Source: JAHQVI01 sp963749875 (GTDB taxonomy: Bacteria; Pseudomonadota; Alphaproteobacteria; Rhizobiales; Rhodomicrobiaceae). Taken from it: 64,000 bases of DNA. A program made the translations under genes and the position numbers. Shown piece after piece: positions 56,772-64,000 of this stretch. The stretch covers positions 620,001 through 684,000 of the forward strand of contig CAVVOX010000004.1 of the NCBI GenBank assembly GCA_963749875.1, read 5' to 3'. The first letter of the stretch is position 1. Every line of letters starts with the position of its first letter. The notes below the pieces were generated by a model. That model made no database searches. It was not told the DNA's origin and saw only the letters and a program-made list of their open reading frames with translations.

Positions 56772-59099
56772 TCAGCTGCATTTCGAGTAGCCGCAATCGC
56801 GGCATTGCAGACAGCCCTCGACCGCGATGAGTCCGAATGAGCCGCAGCGCGGGCAAGCCTTCGCGGTGCTCATGCCGGCGACGGCGGATTTGCGCAGGCC
56901 TTCCGTCCTTCCGCTTTCATCCTCCAGATGAAGAAAGCCGATCCTCGACATATGCTGCTCCACGATGTCGCCAATGGCGGCGAGCAGGCTTGGCACATAA
57001 CGGCCGTTCATCCATTGCCCGCCACGAGGATCGAACACCGCCTTCAGTTCATCGACCACGAAGGACACATCCCCGCCGCGCCGGAACACGGCGCTGATCA
57101 TCCGCGTCAGCGCAACCGTCCAGGCGTAATGCTCCAGATTTTTGGAATTGATGAAAATCTCGAACGGCCGCCTGCGTCCATCCTGGACGATATCGTTGAT
57201 CGTCACATAGATCGCATGATCGGAGTCCGCCCATTTGAGCTTGTAGGTATAGCCCGAGAGCACCGGATCGCGTTCGAGCGGCTTCGACATGTAGACGACG
57301 TCGGCCTTGCCCGTGCCGGCCTCCGGCGCTGCAACGGGCTCAGCCGGTAACAAGATGGCGCCGGCCTTCTCCGGCTGGGTGGCCGGAACATTGGAAGGCG
57401 AGACGCTGAGAACGCTGCCGGTGACGGCATTCGGCCGGTAGGCGGTGCATCCCTTCAAGCCCATCCTGTAGGCATCGAGGTAAAGCCCCTTGAAGGCCTC
57501 GAAGCTCAGATCTTCGGGACAATTGACGGTCTTGGAGATCGACGCATCGACATGGCGCTGAAGGGCGGCCTGCATCCGCAAATGCTGTGCGGGCACGAGG
57601 TTCTGAGCGGAGATGAAATAGTCGGGAAGAGCGGCCTCCTCCCCGAACATCTCACGGAATTGGGCATGGGCATAATCCTCGACCTTCTCCTTGCGCACGG
57701 AACCGTCCGCTTCGAGAACACGCCGCTCATAGACGAAATCGAACACCGGCTCGACCCCGCTCGAAACATTGCCCGCCAGCAGCGAAATCGTGCCGGTCGG
57801 CGCGATCGAGGTCAGCAGGCCGTTTCGCAGGCCGTGATGCTCGATCAGCTCCCGTGTCTCGGTGTCGAGGCGCTGGAAGACGATGCTTTCGGCAAAGCGC
57901 GCCGCGTCATAGAGCGGGAAGGCGCCTTTTTCCGCGGCAAGCCGGGCGCTCGCCCAATAGGCCGCCTTCTCGATCAAGGCCATCCAGCGCTCGGCGAGCT
58001 TTGCGGCCTCCTCCGATCCGTAGCGCATGCGGCAGAAAATGAGCGCATCCGCAAGGCCGGTTACGCCGAGACCGATCCGCCGCTTTGCCTGCGCCTCCCG
58101 CCTCTGCGCATCGAGCGGAAATCTGGAGACGTCGATCACATCGTCCAGGAAACGGACCGCGACGGTTACAAGCTCCGCGAGCCGCCCCTCGTCAAGCGTT
58201 GCGGCTTCGGTGAAGGGATGACGAACGAGCCGCGCGAGATTGATCGAGCCGAGAAGGCAGGCGCCATAAGGCGGCAAGGGCTGCTCCCCGCACGGATTGG
58301 TGGCGTGGATTGTTTCGCAATAGGCCAGATTGTTCTGTTCGTTGACGCGGTCGATGAAAACGACGCCCGGCTCGGCATAATCATAGGCCGACCGCATGAT
58401 CTTGTCCCAGAGGACGCGCGCAGGCACCGTCTTGTGAATCCTGCCCTCGAACGTCAGGTTCCAGGTGGCGTTCTTACGAACCGCCTCCATGAAGGCATCG
58501 CTCACCAGCACCGACAGATTGAAATTCCGCAGGCGCGCAGGATCGGCTTTCGCCCCGATAAAGGCTTCAATGTCGGGGTGATCACAGGCAAGCGTCGCCA
58601 TCATCGCGCCGCGCCGCGATCCCGCCGACATGATCGTCCGGCACATTGCGTCCCAGACATCCATGAAGCTCACTGGTCCGGAGGCGTCCGCGCCGACCCC
58701 TTTGACCTGCGCGCCTTTCGGCCGGAGCGTGGAGAAATCATGACCGATGCCGCCGCCCTGCTGCATGGTCAGAGCGGCCTCCTTCACGTTCTCGAAGATC
58801 GACGCCATATTGTCTTCGATCCGGCCCATCACGAAGCAATTGAAAAGCGTCACCTCCCGGCCGGTTCCGGCCCCGGCCAATATGCGCCCGGCAGGCAGAA
58901 ACTCGAACCCGGAGAGGGCGTTGTAGAACGCCGTCTCCCATTCGGCGCGCGCCGGTTCCGCTTCCGCTTCGGCAACCGCGCGGGCCACACGGCGCCAGCT
59001 CTCCTTGATCGAGCGCTCGGCCTCGCCGTCGGCTCGCCGGAAACGATATTTCTGATCCCAAACCTGCCGGGATATGGATGGAAGCTTTTCAAACGACAT
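56772..59099 (-). CDS. nrdJ: adenosylcobalamin-dependent ribonucleotide reductase (class II, NrdJ-type)
   Basis: Reduces ribonucleotides to deoxyribonucleotides with a cobalamin-derived radical and no oxygen need. It has the RNR barrel motifs TNPCGEQPLPPYGACLLGS, CRTIMSAGSRRGAMMATLAC and TGTISLLAGNVSSGVEPVF, then a TSCPD domain (YKLKWADSDHAIYVTINDIV) and a C-terminal Cys-rich knuckle (CPRCG...CLQCRDCGYSKC) that shuttles electrons. ATG 59099 has GGAG 9 nt upstream and gives 775 aa. The alternative TTG at 59189 coincides with a -35 hexamer and is rejected. Confidence 0.95.
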   Translation of the reverse strand: MSFEKLPSISRQVWDQKYRFRRADGEAERSIKESWRRVARAVAEAEAEPARAEWETAFYNALSGFEFLPAGRILAGAGTGREVTLFNCFVMGRIEDNMASIFENVKEAALTMQQGGGIGHDFSTLRPKGAQVKGVGADASGPVSFMDVWDAMCRTIMSAGSRRGAMMATLACDHPDIEAFIGAKADPARLRNFNLSVLVSDAFMEAVRKNATWNLTFEGRIHKTVPARVLWDKIMRSAYDYAEPGVVFIDRVNEQNNLAYCETIHATNPCGEQPLPPYGACLLGSINLARLVRHPFTEAATLDEGRLAELVTVAVRFLDDVIDVSRFPLDAQRREAQAKRRIGLGVTGLADALIFCRMRYGSEEAAKLAERWMALIEKAAYWASARLAAEKGAFPLYDAARFAESIVFQRLDTETRELIEHHGLRNGLLTSIAPTGTISLLAGNVSSGVEPVFDFVYERRVLEADGSVRKEKVEDYAHAQFREMFGEEAALPDYFISAQNLVPAQHLRMQAALQRHVDASISKTVNCPEDLSFEAFKGLYLDAYRMGLKGCTAYRPNAVTGSVLSVSPSNVPATQPEKAGAILLPAEPVAAPEAGTGKADVVYMSKPLERDPVLSGYTYKLKWADSDHAIYVTINDIVQDGRRRPFEIFINSKNLEHYAWTVALTRMISAVFRRGGDVSFVVDELKAVFDPRGGQWMNGRYVPSLLAAIGDIVEQHMSRIGFLHLEDESGRTEGLRKSAVAGMSTAKACPRCGSFGLIAVEGCLQCRDCGYSKCS

Positions 59100-59160
59100 T
59101 GTCGCTCCAATGGGCGAACTTGACACGGGAACATGCCCGCCGTCGCCGGGCGGGGGATTA

Positions 59161-59189
59161 AATGTTCCCGTTTTGTTTTTAATTGTCAA
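59161..59189 (-). promoter_or_regulatory. candidate sigma-70 promoter of nrdJ
   Basis: On the minus strand TTGACA (59189-59184) is followed after 17 nt by AACATT (59166-59161). The -35 is consensus and the -10 weak. Transcription would begin about 55 nt before ATG 59099. No NrdR box or cobalamin riboswitch was seen. Confidence 0.5.
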
Positions 59190-59252
59190 GCCGCAATCAA
59201 TGCAGCTGTTTCAGCCTTATATGGTGGTGATCAAGACCAAAAGCCAATCGAG

Positions 59253-60002
59253 CTAAGTCTCTGCATTGGCGGGCGTTTTTTCGCCCCCCGATACCGCATA
59301 GCCGGCTGGGATGAGGCGGGCTGTCGCCGTCTCGATACGCTCCTGAAGCAAGGAAATGAACTGCTTGCGGGGCATGCCCGGCTCGATCGCCGGAAGGAAC
59401 TCGACCACGATCGTGCCGGGCCGGCGTATGAGGCTGCGGCGCGGCCAGAACACCCCTGAATTCAGCGCAACCGGCACACATGGAATCCCCAGCGTGTCGT
59501 AGAGCAATGTCACGCCCGGCTTGTACGCAGGCGGTGCTCCGGGGGAACGGCGCGTCCCTTCAGGGAAGATCACGATGTCGCGGCCCTGAGCGGCGCGCGT
59601 CGCGGCATCTGCGGCCATGCGGCGGAGCGCCCGCGCGCCCAGCTCGCGCTGGACGAAGATCATCTCGAATTTCCGCGAGAACCAGCCATAGACCGGTACG
59701 GAAAGCAGCTCCTTTTTCATGACCATCGCCGGATCGCGCGCCCACGGAATAAGCCCGAACGTATCCCAGGCCGACTGGTGTTTCGCGGCGATAATCGCAG
59801 GCCCTTCAGGCAGATTTTGAAGGCCGCGCACCTCCAGCTTCGTCCCGCAGATGACCCGCATCCACCAGATCGATGCGAGCGCATGAGCCTTCAGAACCGC
59901 CATCGCCCAGCTGCGCGGTCCGAGCAGCAGAGGGCTGCCGAAGATGAGAAAGACGGCTGTGTTGAGATAGAAGACCGCGACGAAGACGAGGGAGCGGAGC
60001 AT
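59253..60002 (-). CDS. plsC: 1-acyl-sn-glycerol-3-phosphate acyltransferase (PlsC family)
   Basis: Membrane-associated acyltransferase converting lysophosphatidate to phosphatidate. The N-terminal hydrophobic segment (LVFVAVFYLNTAVFLIFGSP) is followed by the catalytic HX4D (AKHQSAWDTFG), the acceptor-binding FPEGTRRSPG and VALNSGVFWPR. The 249-residue length fits. It starts 4 nt after ydcF and belongs to the ftsE-ftsX-ydcF-plsC run. Confidence 0.94.
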   Translation of the reverse strand: MLRSLVFVAVFYLNTAVFLIFGSPLLLGPRSWAMAVLKAHALASIWWMRVICGTKLEVRGLQNLPEGPAIIAAKHQSAWDTFGLIPWARDPAMVMKKELLSVPVYGWFSRKFEMIFVQRELGARALRRMAADAATRAAQGRDIVIFPEGTRRSPGAPPAYKPGVTLLYDTLGIPCVPVALNSGVFWPRRSLIRRPGTIVVEFLPAIEPGMPRKQFISLLQERIETATARLIPAGYAVSGGEKTPANAET

Positions 60003-60005
60003 GGC

Positions 60006-60701
60006 TCAACTCGAAGCGGAAGCATTCAGGCATTGCCGCGCACCGCCGACCAATCCCCGCCTCAGACCGATCTGGGTCATGACGCAGCGGGCGAGGGCCG
60101 GCACGAATTTCGCATATTCCCAAGCCAGGAACCGAAGCGTCGCCCGATGGGTCCACCAGGCATCCACCCGCAACGTGCCCGGCGTCACCGGATAGGCGAT
60201 CAGCTCCGTATCCGGCATTGCGCGGCGAAGCTCCGCCAGACTTCTCGGCATATGATAGCTTGCCGTCACGACGATCAGCGAATTGAAGCCGCGCCTTGCG
60301 ACCCAGGCCCGTGTCTCATTCGCGTTGCCGATCGTATCGCGCGCCACCTGATCGACATCGATACAGCAGTTGAACCAGCCCTTGCTGTTGGGCGCGAGCC
60401 GGGCGAGTTCCCGTTTCGTCGTAATCGGATTGACGCCTGAAATCAGCAGGCGCTTTCCCTTGCCGTGGGTCAGCAGCTTCACGGCTTCCGGAATCCGGGC
60501 CTCGCCGCCGGTCAGAACAACGATTGCATCCGCCTCCTGGATGTCCGCGACCGGCGCGTCTTGGATCATACGGGAGAAGAACAGGAAACCGGCCGCTGCG
60601 ATCCCGAACAGCACGAGCACAAGAGCGAGCATCGATTTCAATAAGGCTGCTCGCCGTTTGACTCTTTTCACCTGAACTGGAATGTCCATTGCGCTATTCA
60701 T
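60006..60701 (-). CDS. YdcF/DUF218 family protein
   Basis: A 231-residue protein with one N-terminal helix (LLKSMLALVLVLFGIAAAGF) and a DUF218 (ElyC/SanA/YdcF) domain: ADAIVVLTGGEARIPEAVKL, KGKRLLISGVNP, ARDTIGNANETRAWVARRGF, SLIVVTASYHMPRSLAELRR. Members of the family influence envelope polysaccharide or lipid-carrier metabolism. It lies between ftsX and plsC, with repeat copy 7 in the 258-nt gap from ftsX. Confidence 0.92.
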   Translation of the reverse strand: MNSAMDIPVQVKRVKRRAALLKSMLALVLVLFGIAAAGFLFFSRMIQDAPVADIQEADAIVVLTGGEARIPEAVKLLTHGKGKRLLISGVNPITTKRELARLAPNSKGWFNCCIDVDQVARDTIGNANETRAWVARRGFNSLIVVTASYHMPRSLAELRRAMPDTELIAYPVTPGTLRVDAWWTHRATLRFLAWEYAKFVPALARCVMTQIGLRRGLVGGARQCLNASASS

Positions 60702-60843
60702 GCTTTTGGCACTGCAAATCTTTCAGATCCGGGAAATGCCATAGGCGGCATCGGCGATGAATGCAACCGCGACTAGTGTGATTCAGATCCAGAAGTTCGT
60801 TCGGCGCCTGCTGTGAAGCATGACGAATGTCTGGATCATCATA

Positions 60844-60949
60844 CTAGCGCAACGCGCGTCCAAATGGACGCGGACAGTTACGCTAACTTATTGATATAGA
60901 TCAACTTAACATCGTTCCAGTGATTCCACTTGAACGAGGGTTGATCTAG
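60844..60949 (+). repeat. composite palindromic repeat, copy 7
   Basis: Bounded by CTAG (60844-60847 and 60946-60949). Hairpin A is the short form (GCGCAAC-GCGCGTCC...GGACGCGGACAGTTACGC). The linker contains a perfect TTGATATAGATCAA (60891-60904). Hairpin B is intact at its base (TAGATCAAC/GTTGATCTA). The B end lies 10 nt from the ftsX stop codon. Confidence 0.92.
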
Positions 60950-60959
60950 CCGAAAGCTT

Positions 60960-61937
60960 CTATTGGTTCTGCGCGTTCAAAATGCCACGCACACCGAACC
61001 GGGACGTTATCAGGCAAATTCCTGCGATCGCAGCGACAACGACCAGCAGGCTGAAATAGCCGAGCAGATCGAGCCGGCCGCTTCCAATCAATCTCCGGAT
61101 TTCCGCATGGGTGGCGGCGCCGCTGAGATATTCGGTCATGACAGGCAGCAACAGGAAGACCGCCGCCGCACCGATCGCCCCGACAATGCCGGCTTTGATG
61201 CCGAGCTTCAGGAAATGGAGCTCGAACTGGCGCGCGATGAACCGTTCGTCAGCGCCGACGAAGTTCAGCACTTCCACAATGTCACGGTTGGATGCGATCG
61301 CGCTGCGGGCCGCCGACACGATAATGCCGATCGTCGCAGCCGCCATGAGAACGATGACGACGATACCGCCGAGCGCCAGCGAGCCGGTCACACGGCGGAT
61401 CTGCTGCTGCCATGTGCGGTGATCGTCAAGCATTGCGGAGGGAAATTTGTTTGTCAGCACAGCACGCAGCGTCTTGATGTCGGGCGGATTATCCCGGTCG
61501 ATTTCGACAGCGATCAAGCGCGGGAAGGGCAGGTCCTGGACCGCGGTGACCTGGCCCAGCCACGGCTCTACCAATTCCGCGGACTGTTGGAGCGTGAGCA
61601 ATTCGACATTGCGCACGCCGATCTGGCCGGTCAGAAAATTGACGATGTCCTGTGAGCGCTGCTCGACCTGTTGCGGGGTGCCCTCCGGATTGACCTGCAC
61701 CGTAACTTCGGTCGCCACGTTGCGCAGCCAGGCGGCCGCCGAATCATTGATCATATAGACGGCGCCGGCCGTCAGGCAGGACAGGAAGCCCATAATGGCG
61801 ATCACCCAGACCAGCGAGCGGCCCGTCACCGAACCGGGCGGCACGATGGGCGCCTTGCCGGGCGAGAAACGGCGCTTTTTCGGGACCTCCGGCTGCATGA
61901 TTGCCGGAAGGTGCCGGTCGGGGGCCTGATTATTCAT
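60960..61937 (-). CDS. ftsX: cell division protein FtsX
   Basis: Membrane half of FtsEX, which transmits ATP hydrolysis to periplasmic EnvC-type activators of division amidases. A basic, disordered N-terminus (PKKRRFSPGKAPIVPPGSV) precedes four helices, with a large periplasmic loop between the first two (EVTVQVNPEGTPQQVEQRSQ). The FtsX signature ADERFIARQFELHFLKLG precedes the third helix. 325 residues. It begins 5 nt after ftsE. The likely partner, an EnvC-like protein, is at 7560-9005. Confidence 0.95.
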   Translation of the reverse strand: MNNQAPDRHLPAIMQPEVPKKRRFSPGKAPIVPPGSVTGRSLVWVIAIMGFLSCLTAGAVYMINDSAAAWLRNVATEVTVQVNPEGTPQQVEQRSQDIVNFLTGQIGVRNVELLTLQQSAELVEPWLGQVTAVQDLPFPRLIAVEIDRDNPPDIKTLRAVLTNKFPSAMLDDHRTWQQQIRRVTGSLALGGIVVIVLMAAATIGIIVSAARSAIASNRDIVEVLNFVGADERFIARQFELHFLKLGIKAGIVGAIGAAAVFLLLPVMTEYLSGAATHAEIRRLIGSGRLDLLGYFSLLVVVAAIAGICLITSRFGVRGILNAQNQ

Positions 61938-61942
61938 TCGTC

Positions 61943-62602
61943 CTATCCATGGATATGCAGCCGTCCGTGCTCAAGGATCAGCCGCGGCGCGGGAAACTGC
62001 GTCAACAGCTGATAGTCGTGGGTGGCGATGATCACGGATGTCCCCAGCCGGTTTAATTCGATGAACAGGCGCAGGAGCCGCCGTGCCATCTGCGGGTCGA
62101 CGTTACCGGTCGGCTCGTCGGCGAGCAAGAGCTCCGGCTTGCCGATCACCGCACGGGCGATCGCCGCACGCTGTTTCTCACCGCCGGACAGCACCGGCGG
62201 ATAGGCGTGCATTCTTTCGCCGAGCCCGACCCATTTGAGAAGCTCCGTCACATCCTCGGCATATTCGGATTGCCTCTTGCCGTGAACACGCAGCGGAAGG
62301 GCGACATTTTCCCAAGTGGTCATATGATCGAGGAGGCGAAAGTCCTGAAACACGATGCCGACGCGGCGCCGCAATCCCGCGCGCTGTTCCGCACTTGCCC
62401 GTGTGACATTTTTGCCGAATATATATGCTAGACCTCGCGTCGGCTTCAGAGACATGAACAGGATCTTGAGCAGGGACGTCTTGCCCGCGCCCGATGAGCC
62501 GGTCAGGAAGTGAAACGATCCGGGGAGCAAATGAAAACTGACGTCGCGCAGGACTTCCTGGCCAAGTCCGTAGCGAAGTCCCAAATTTTCAAGTCTGATC
62601 AC
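61943..62602 (-). CDS. ftsE: cell division ATP-binding protein FtsE
   Basis: ATPase of FtsEX at the division site. Walker A is GSSGAGKTSLLKILF, the Q-loop IVFQDFRLLDHMT, the signature LSGGEKQRAAIARAV, Walker B ELLLADEPTGNVD and the H-loop IATHDYQLL. The 219-residue protein starts at GTG 62602. It is divergent from the zinc-ribbon gene at 62758, the usual Hyphomicrobiales arrangement. Confidence 0.96.
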   Translation of the reverse strand: MIRLENLGLRYGLGQEVLRDVSFHLLPGSFHFLTGSSGAGKTSLLKILFMSLKPTRGLAYIFGKNVTRASAEQRAGLRRRVGIVFQDFRLLDHMTTWENVALPLRVHGKRQSEYAEDVTELLKWVGLGERMHAYPPVLSGGEKQRAAIARAVIGKPELLLADEPTGNVDPQMARRLLRLFIELNRLGTSVIIATHDYQLLTQFPAPRLILEHGRLHIHG

Positions 62603-62757
62603 GGCAGCTCCCGAACTCTCAAGCCAGACACGATCAACAGCTTAAGACGCCGGCCTTTATGCGGAACCGACTCTCTTGTATCAATGGAATTCGTCAAATC
62701 AGGGACTGATATGTCTGCGCTGCTTATAGCCATCTCTCATGGTTAAAGGGAAACAAG

Positions 62758-64000
62758 GTGTCTCATATCATTGAATGCCCGGCCTGCGCGACCCGGTATA
62801 GACTGAACAGGCCGATACCGGAAGGGGGCCGGACCGTGAAATGCGCCCGCTGTGCGCATCAATGGCGGCTCGAAGCGGGCGCCGAAGAGCCGGAGGCGCT
62901 AGAGCTGGAAGAGGCGGGCTTCGGCGAGGATTTGGAAGCGGAACGGCACGAGCCGCCGGACCGGACCGTAAATATCGGCAGCCAGGCGCAAGGCGCGGAT
63001 TGGCAGCTCGGTTCGGACGGCGATACGGGTGAGACGGCCGAGGATGAGCCGGCGGAGCAGCTTTCGCAGGAATGGCAAACAGCCTTCGGCGCACAGCGGC
63101 TCAATACCGGCCGGGACGTCGATTCAGGCGCTGAAGCGGATTTCCGGACTGCAGCCGATTCTGATGACGAGTTGGCCGATGCCGACGATGAATCGCAAGC
63201 CGCGGCATGGCAGGCCCGCCGCGACCAGTTCGCCGAGGCGATTTCGACGCTCGGTGAGCCGCAATCTTCGGATTACGGACCGTCGTCGATTGAAGACGAA
63301 GAGGCCGGCTCTACGGCCTATGCCGGCGCCGGCTGGCAGGAGCCGCGCGATGACGATGCCGTAGCTCCGCAGTCGCGCGGGTTTGGTCCGCAGAGCGAAC
63401 CGGACCCCGACGTCGAGAACCGTTTTTGGCGTTCGAGCGGTGCGCAAGAACAGCCCTCCTCGGATGAGGAGGAAGCGGTTGCGCCGGATGAGGATGAAGG
63501 ACAGTCCGGATGGGCAAGCCGCCTCATGCGTCCCTGGCGGGCGAAATTCGGTTCCGCGGCGAGGGCGGCGGCGTCTGAACCGGAGGACACCGAAATCGCT
63601 ATTCGCGAGGCGCTGAAGGCCGCTTTGGAACAGCCCGGCGAAGCTGCCGGAAGAACCGATCCGTTCGAAGAGCCGATGCCGGAGCGAAGCCATCAGCGTT
63701 TCGGTCCGGAGGAGCGATTTGGGGTCGGCACGAAGGACGATGAGGCACCGGCTGTGCAGCGATTCGATCCCGCAGACCGCTGGGCTGCGTCCGAGTTCGC
63801 CGGGCCCGAGCGTCCATCCCTCCCATTCGCTCGTCTTGAAGCGCAGCGCACGGAGGACGAGCCGGAGGATGAAGAGGAGCATGATCCTCCGTTCCGCCTG
63901 ACGGGCGGGAATGCCAATGCGCCGATTTATGGCGCCGCGGATGCCCGCGAATATGAGGCGTATGAGGAGGAATTGGAGCCGAATGACGGTCCCGATGAGG
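62758..64000 (+). CDS. zinc-ribbon (MJ0042-type) domain protein, 3' truncated by window edge
   Basis: Starts at GTG 62758 with AAGGGAAAC upstream and stays open to the last base (414 codons). The first 40 residues are a zinc ribbon: two CxxC pairs in IIECPACATRYRLNRP and VKCARCAHQWRLE. The rest is a very acidic, disordered Asp/Glu/Ala/Gly-rich region with scattered Arg. In relatives a membrane helix and a DUF3426-like domain follow, which here would be beyond the window. Divergent from ftsE. Confidence 0.88.
   Translation, partial: MSHIIECPACATRYRLNRPIPEGGRTVKCARCAHQWRLEAGAEEPEALELEEAGFGEDLEAERHEPPDRTVNIGSQAQGADWQLGSDGDTGETAEDEPAEQLSQEWQTAFGAQRLNTGRDVDSGAEADFRTAADSDDELADADDESQAAAWQARRDQFAEAISTLGEPQSSDYGPSSIEDEEAGSTAYAGAGWQEPRDDDAVAPQSRGFGPQSEPDPDVENRFWRSSGAQEQPSSDEEEAVAPDEDEGQSGWASRLMRPWRAKFGSAARAAASEPEDTEIAIREALKAALEQPGEAAGRTDPFEEPMPERSHQRFGPEERFGVGTKDDEAPAVQRFDPADRWAASEFAGPERPSLPFARLEAQRTEDEPEDEEEHDPPFRLTGGNANAPIYGAADAREYEAYEEELEPNDGPDE

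Noticed and set aside
59100..59189. Thirty-codon N-terminal extension of nrdJ from TTG 59189
   Set aside because: The TTG is part of a TTGACA -35 hexamer and lacks a Shine-Dalgarno, whereas ATG 59099 has GGAG.
1..64000. CRISPR arrays, tRNA, rRNA, transposases, prophage genes
   Set aside because: No regularly spaced direct repeats, no cloverleaf or rRNA-like stretches recognised, and no transposase, integrase or phage structural proteins among the reading frames.

Overview
The window reads as chromosomal DNA of an alphaproteobacterium, most likely of the order Hyphomicrobiales (Rhizobiales). The grounds are high GC content and alphaproteobacterial gene neighbourhoods: a small basic protein ahead of murA-DUF2948-hisD; nadD-rsfS-rlmH-EnvC-ctpA-YibQ-rppH; scaffold protein/folE/hisI; pdxH/fabI/(histidine phosphatase)/aroC; DUF1223-acnA facing ccmABCDG; dapF-mtaB-ftsY-yciB; and ftsEX-ydcF-plsC facing a zinc-ribbon protein. 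The species cannot be named. No rRNA, tRNA, CRISPR array, prophage or transposase gene was found.

Layout. 1-1776: 3' end of a MacAB-like exporter (ATPase, permease). 1853-6012: small basic protein, murA, DUF2948, hisD, nadD. 6204-12749: rsfS, rlmH, an EnvC-like amidase activator, ctpA, a frameshifted YibQ gene, rppH. 12988-16678: a two-component system followed by a VIT1-type transporter, divergent from a PepSY protein and a b-type cytochrome. 16853-21310: alpha/beta hydrolase, hisI, folE, Fe-S scaffold, xth, pdxH. 21530-25616: fabI, an unknown coiled-coil membrane protein, a histidine phosphatase remnant, a frameshifted methyltransferase, aroC. 25894-30665: DMT transporter, methyltransferase, class III sirtuin, secretin N-domain protein, EVE protein with a histone-H1-like tail, DUF1223. 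30770-36653: acnA and the cytochrome c maturation operon. 36648-43495: small membrane protein, dapF, mtaB, ftsY, two yciB paralogues, a MarR regulator, nadA behind a palindromic operator. 43683-51505: small protein, pbpC and an alpha-2-macroglobulin. 52014-60701: Tat-exported amidase, candidate structured RNA, acs, a class II ribonucleotide reductase, plsC, ydcF. 60960-64000: ftsX, ftsE and the 5' part of a zinc-ribbon protein.

The most notable signal outside genes is a composite palindromic repeat, seven copies in 64 kb. It consists of hairpin A, a short linker and hairpin B, with a YTAG/CTAG tetranucleotide at each end. In five copies the hairpin-B end lies within about 12 nt of, or supplies, the stop codon of the neighbouring gene. 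Two copies carry a perfect FNR/FixK-type TTGAT-N4-ATCAA motif in the linker. One copy is an internal deletion, one adjoins a different RIME-like palindrome, and one adjoins the truncated phosphatase. A second signal is a 161-bp block after the amidase (53745-53905), closed by a perfect 14-bp inverted repeat, containing further stems and followed by a strong terminator. It is either an unannotated structured RNA or a small MITE-like element.

Most other genes are core functions: cell envelope (murA, pbpC, EnvC, FtsEX), NAD and histidine synthesis, respiration (ccm, aconitase), translation and RNA turnover (rsfS, rlmH, mtaB, rppH).
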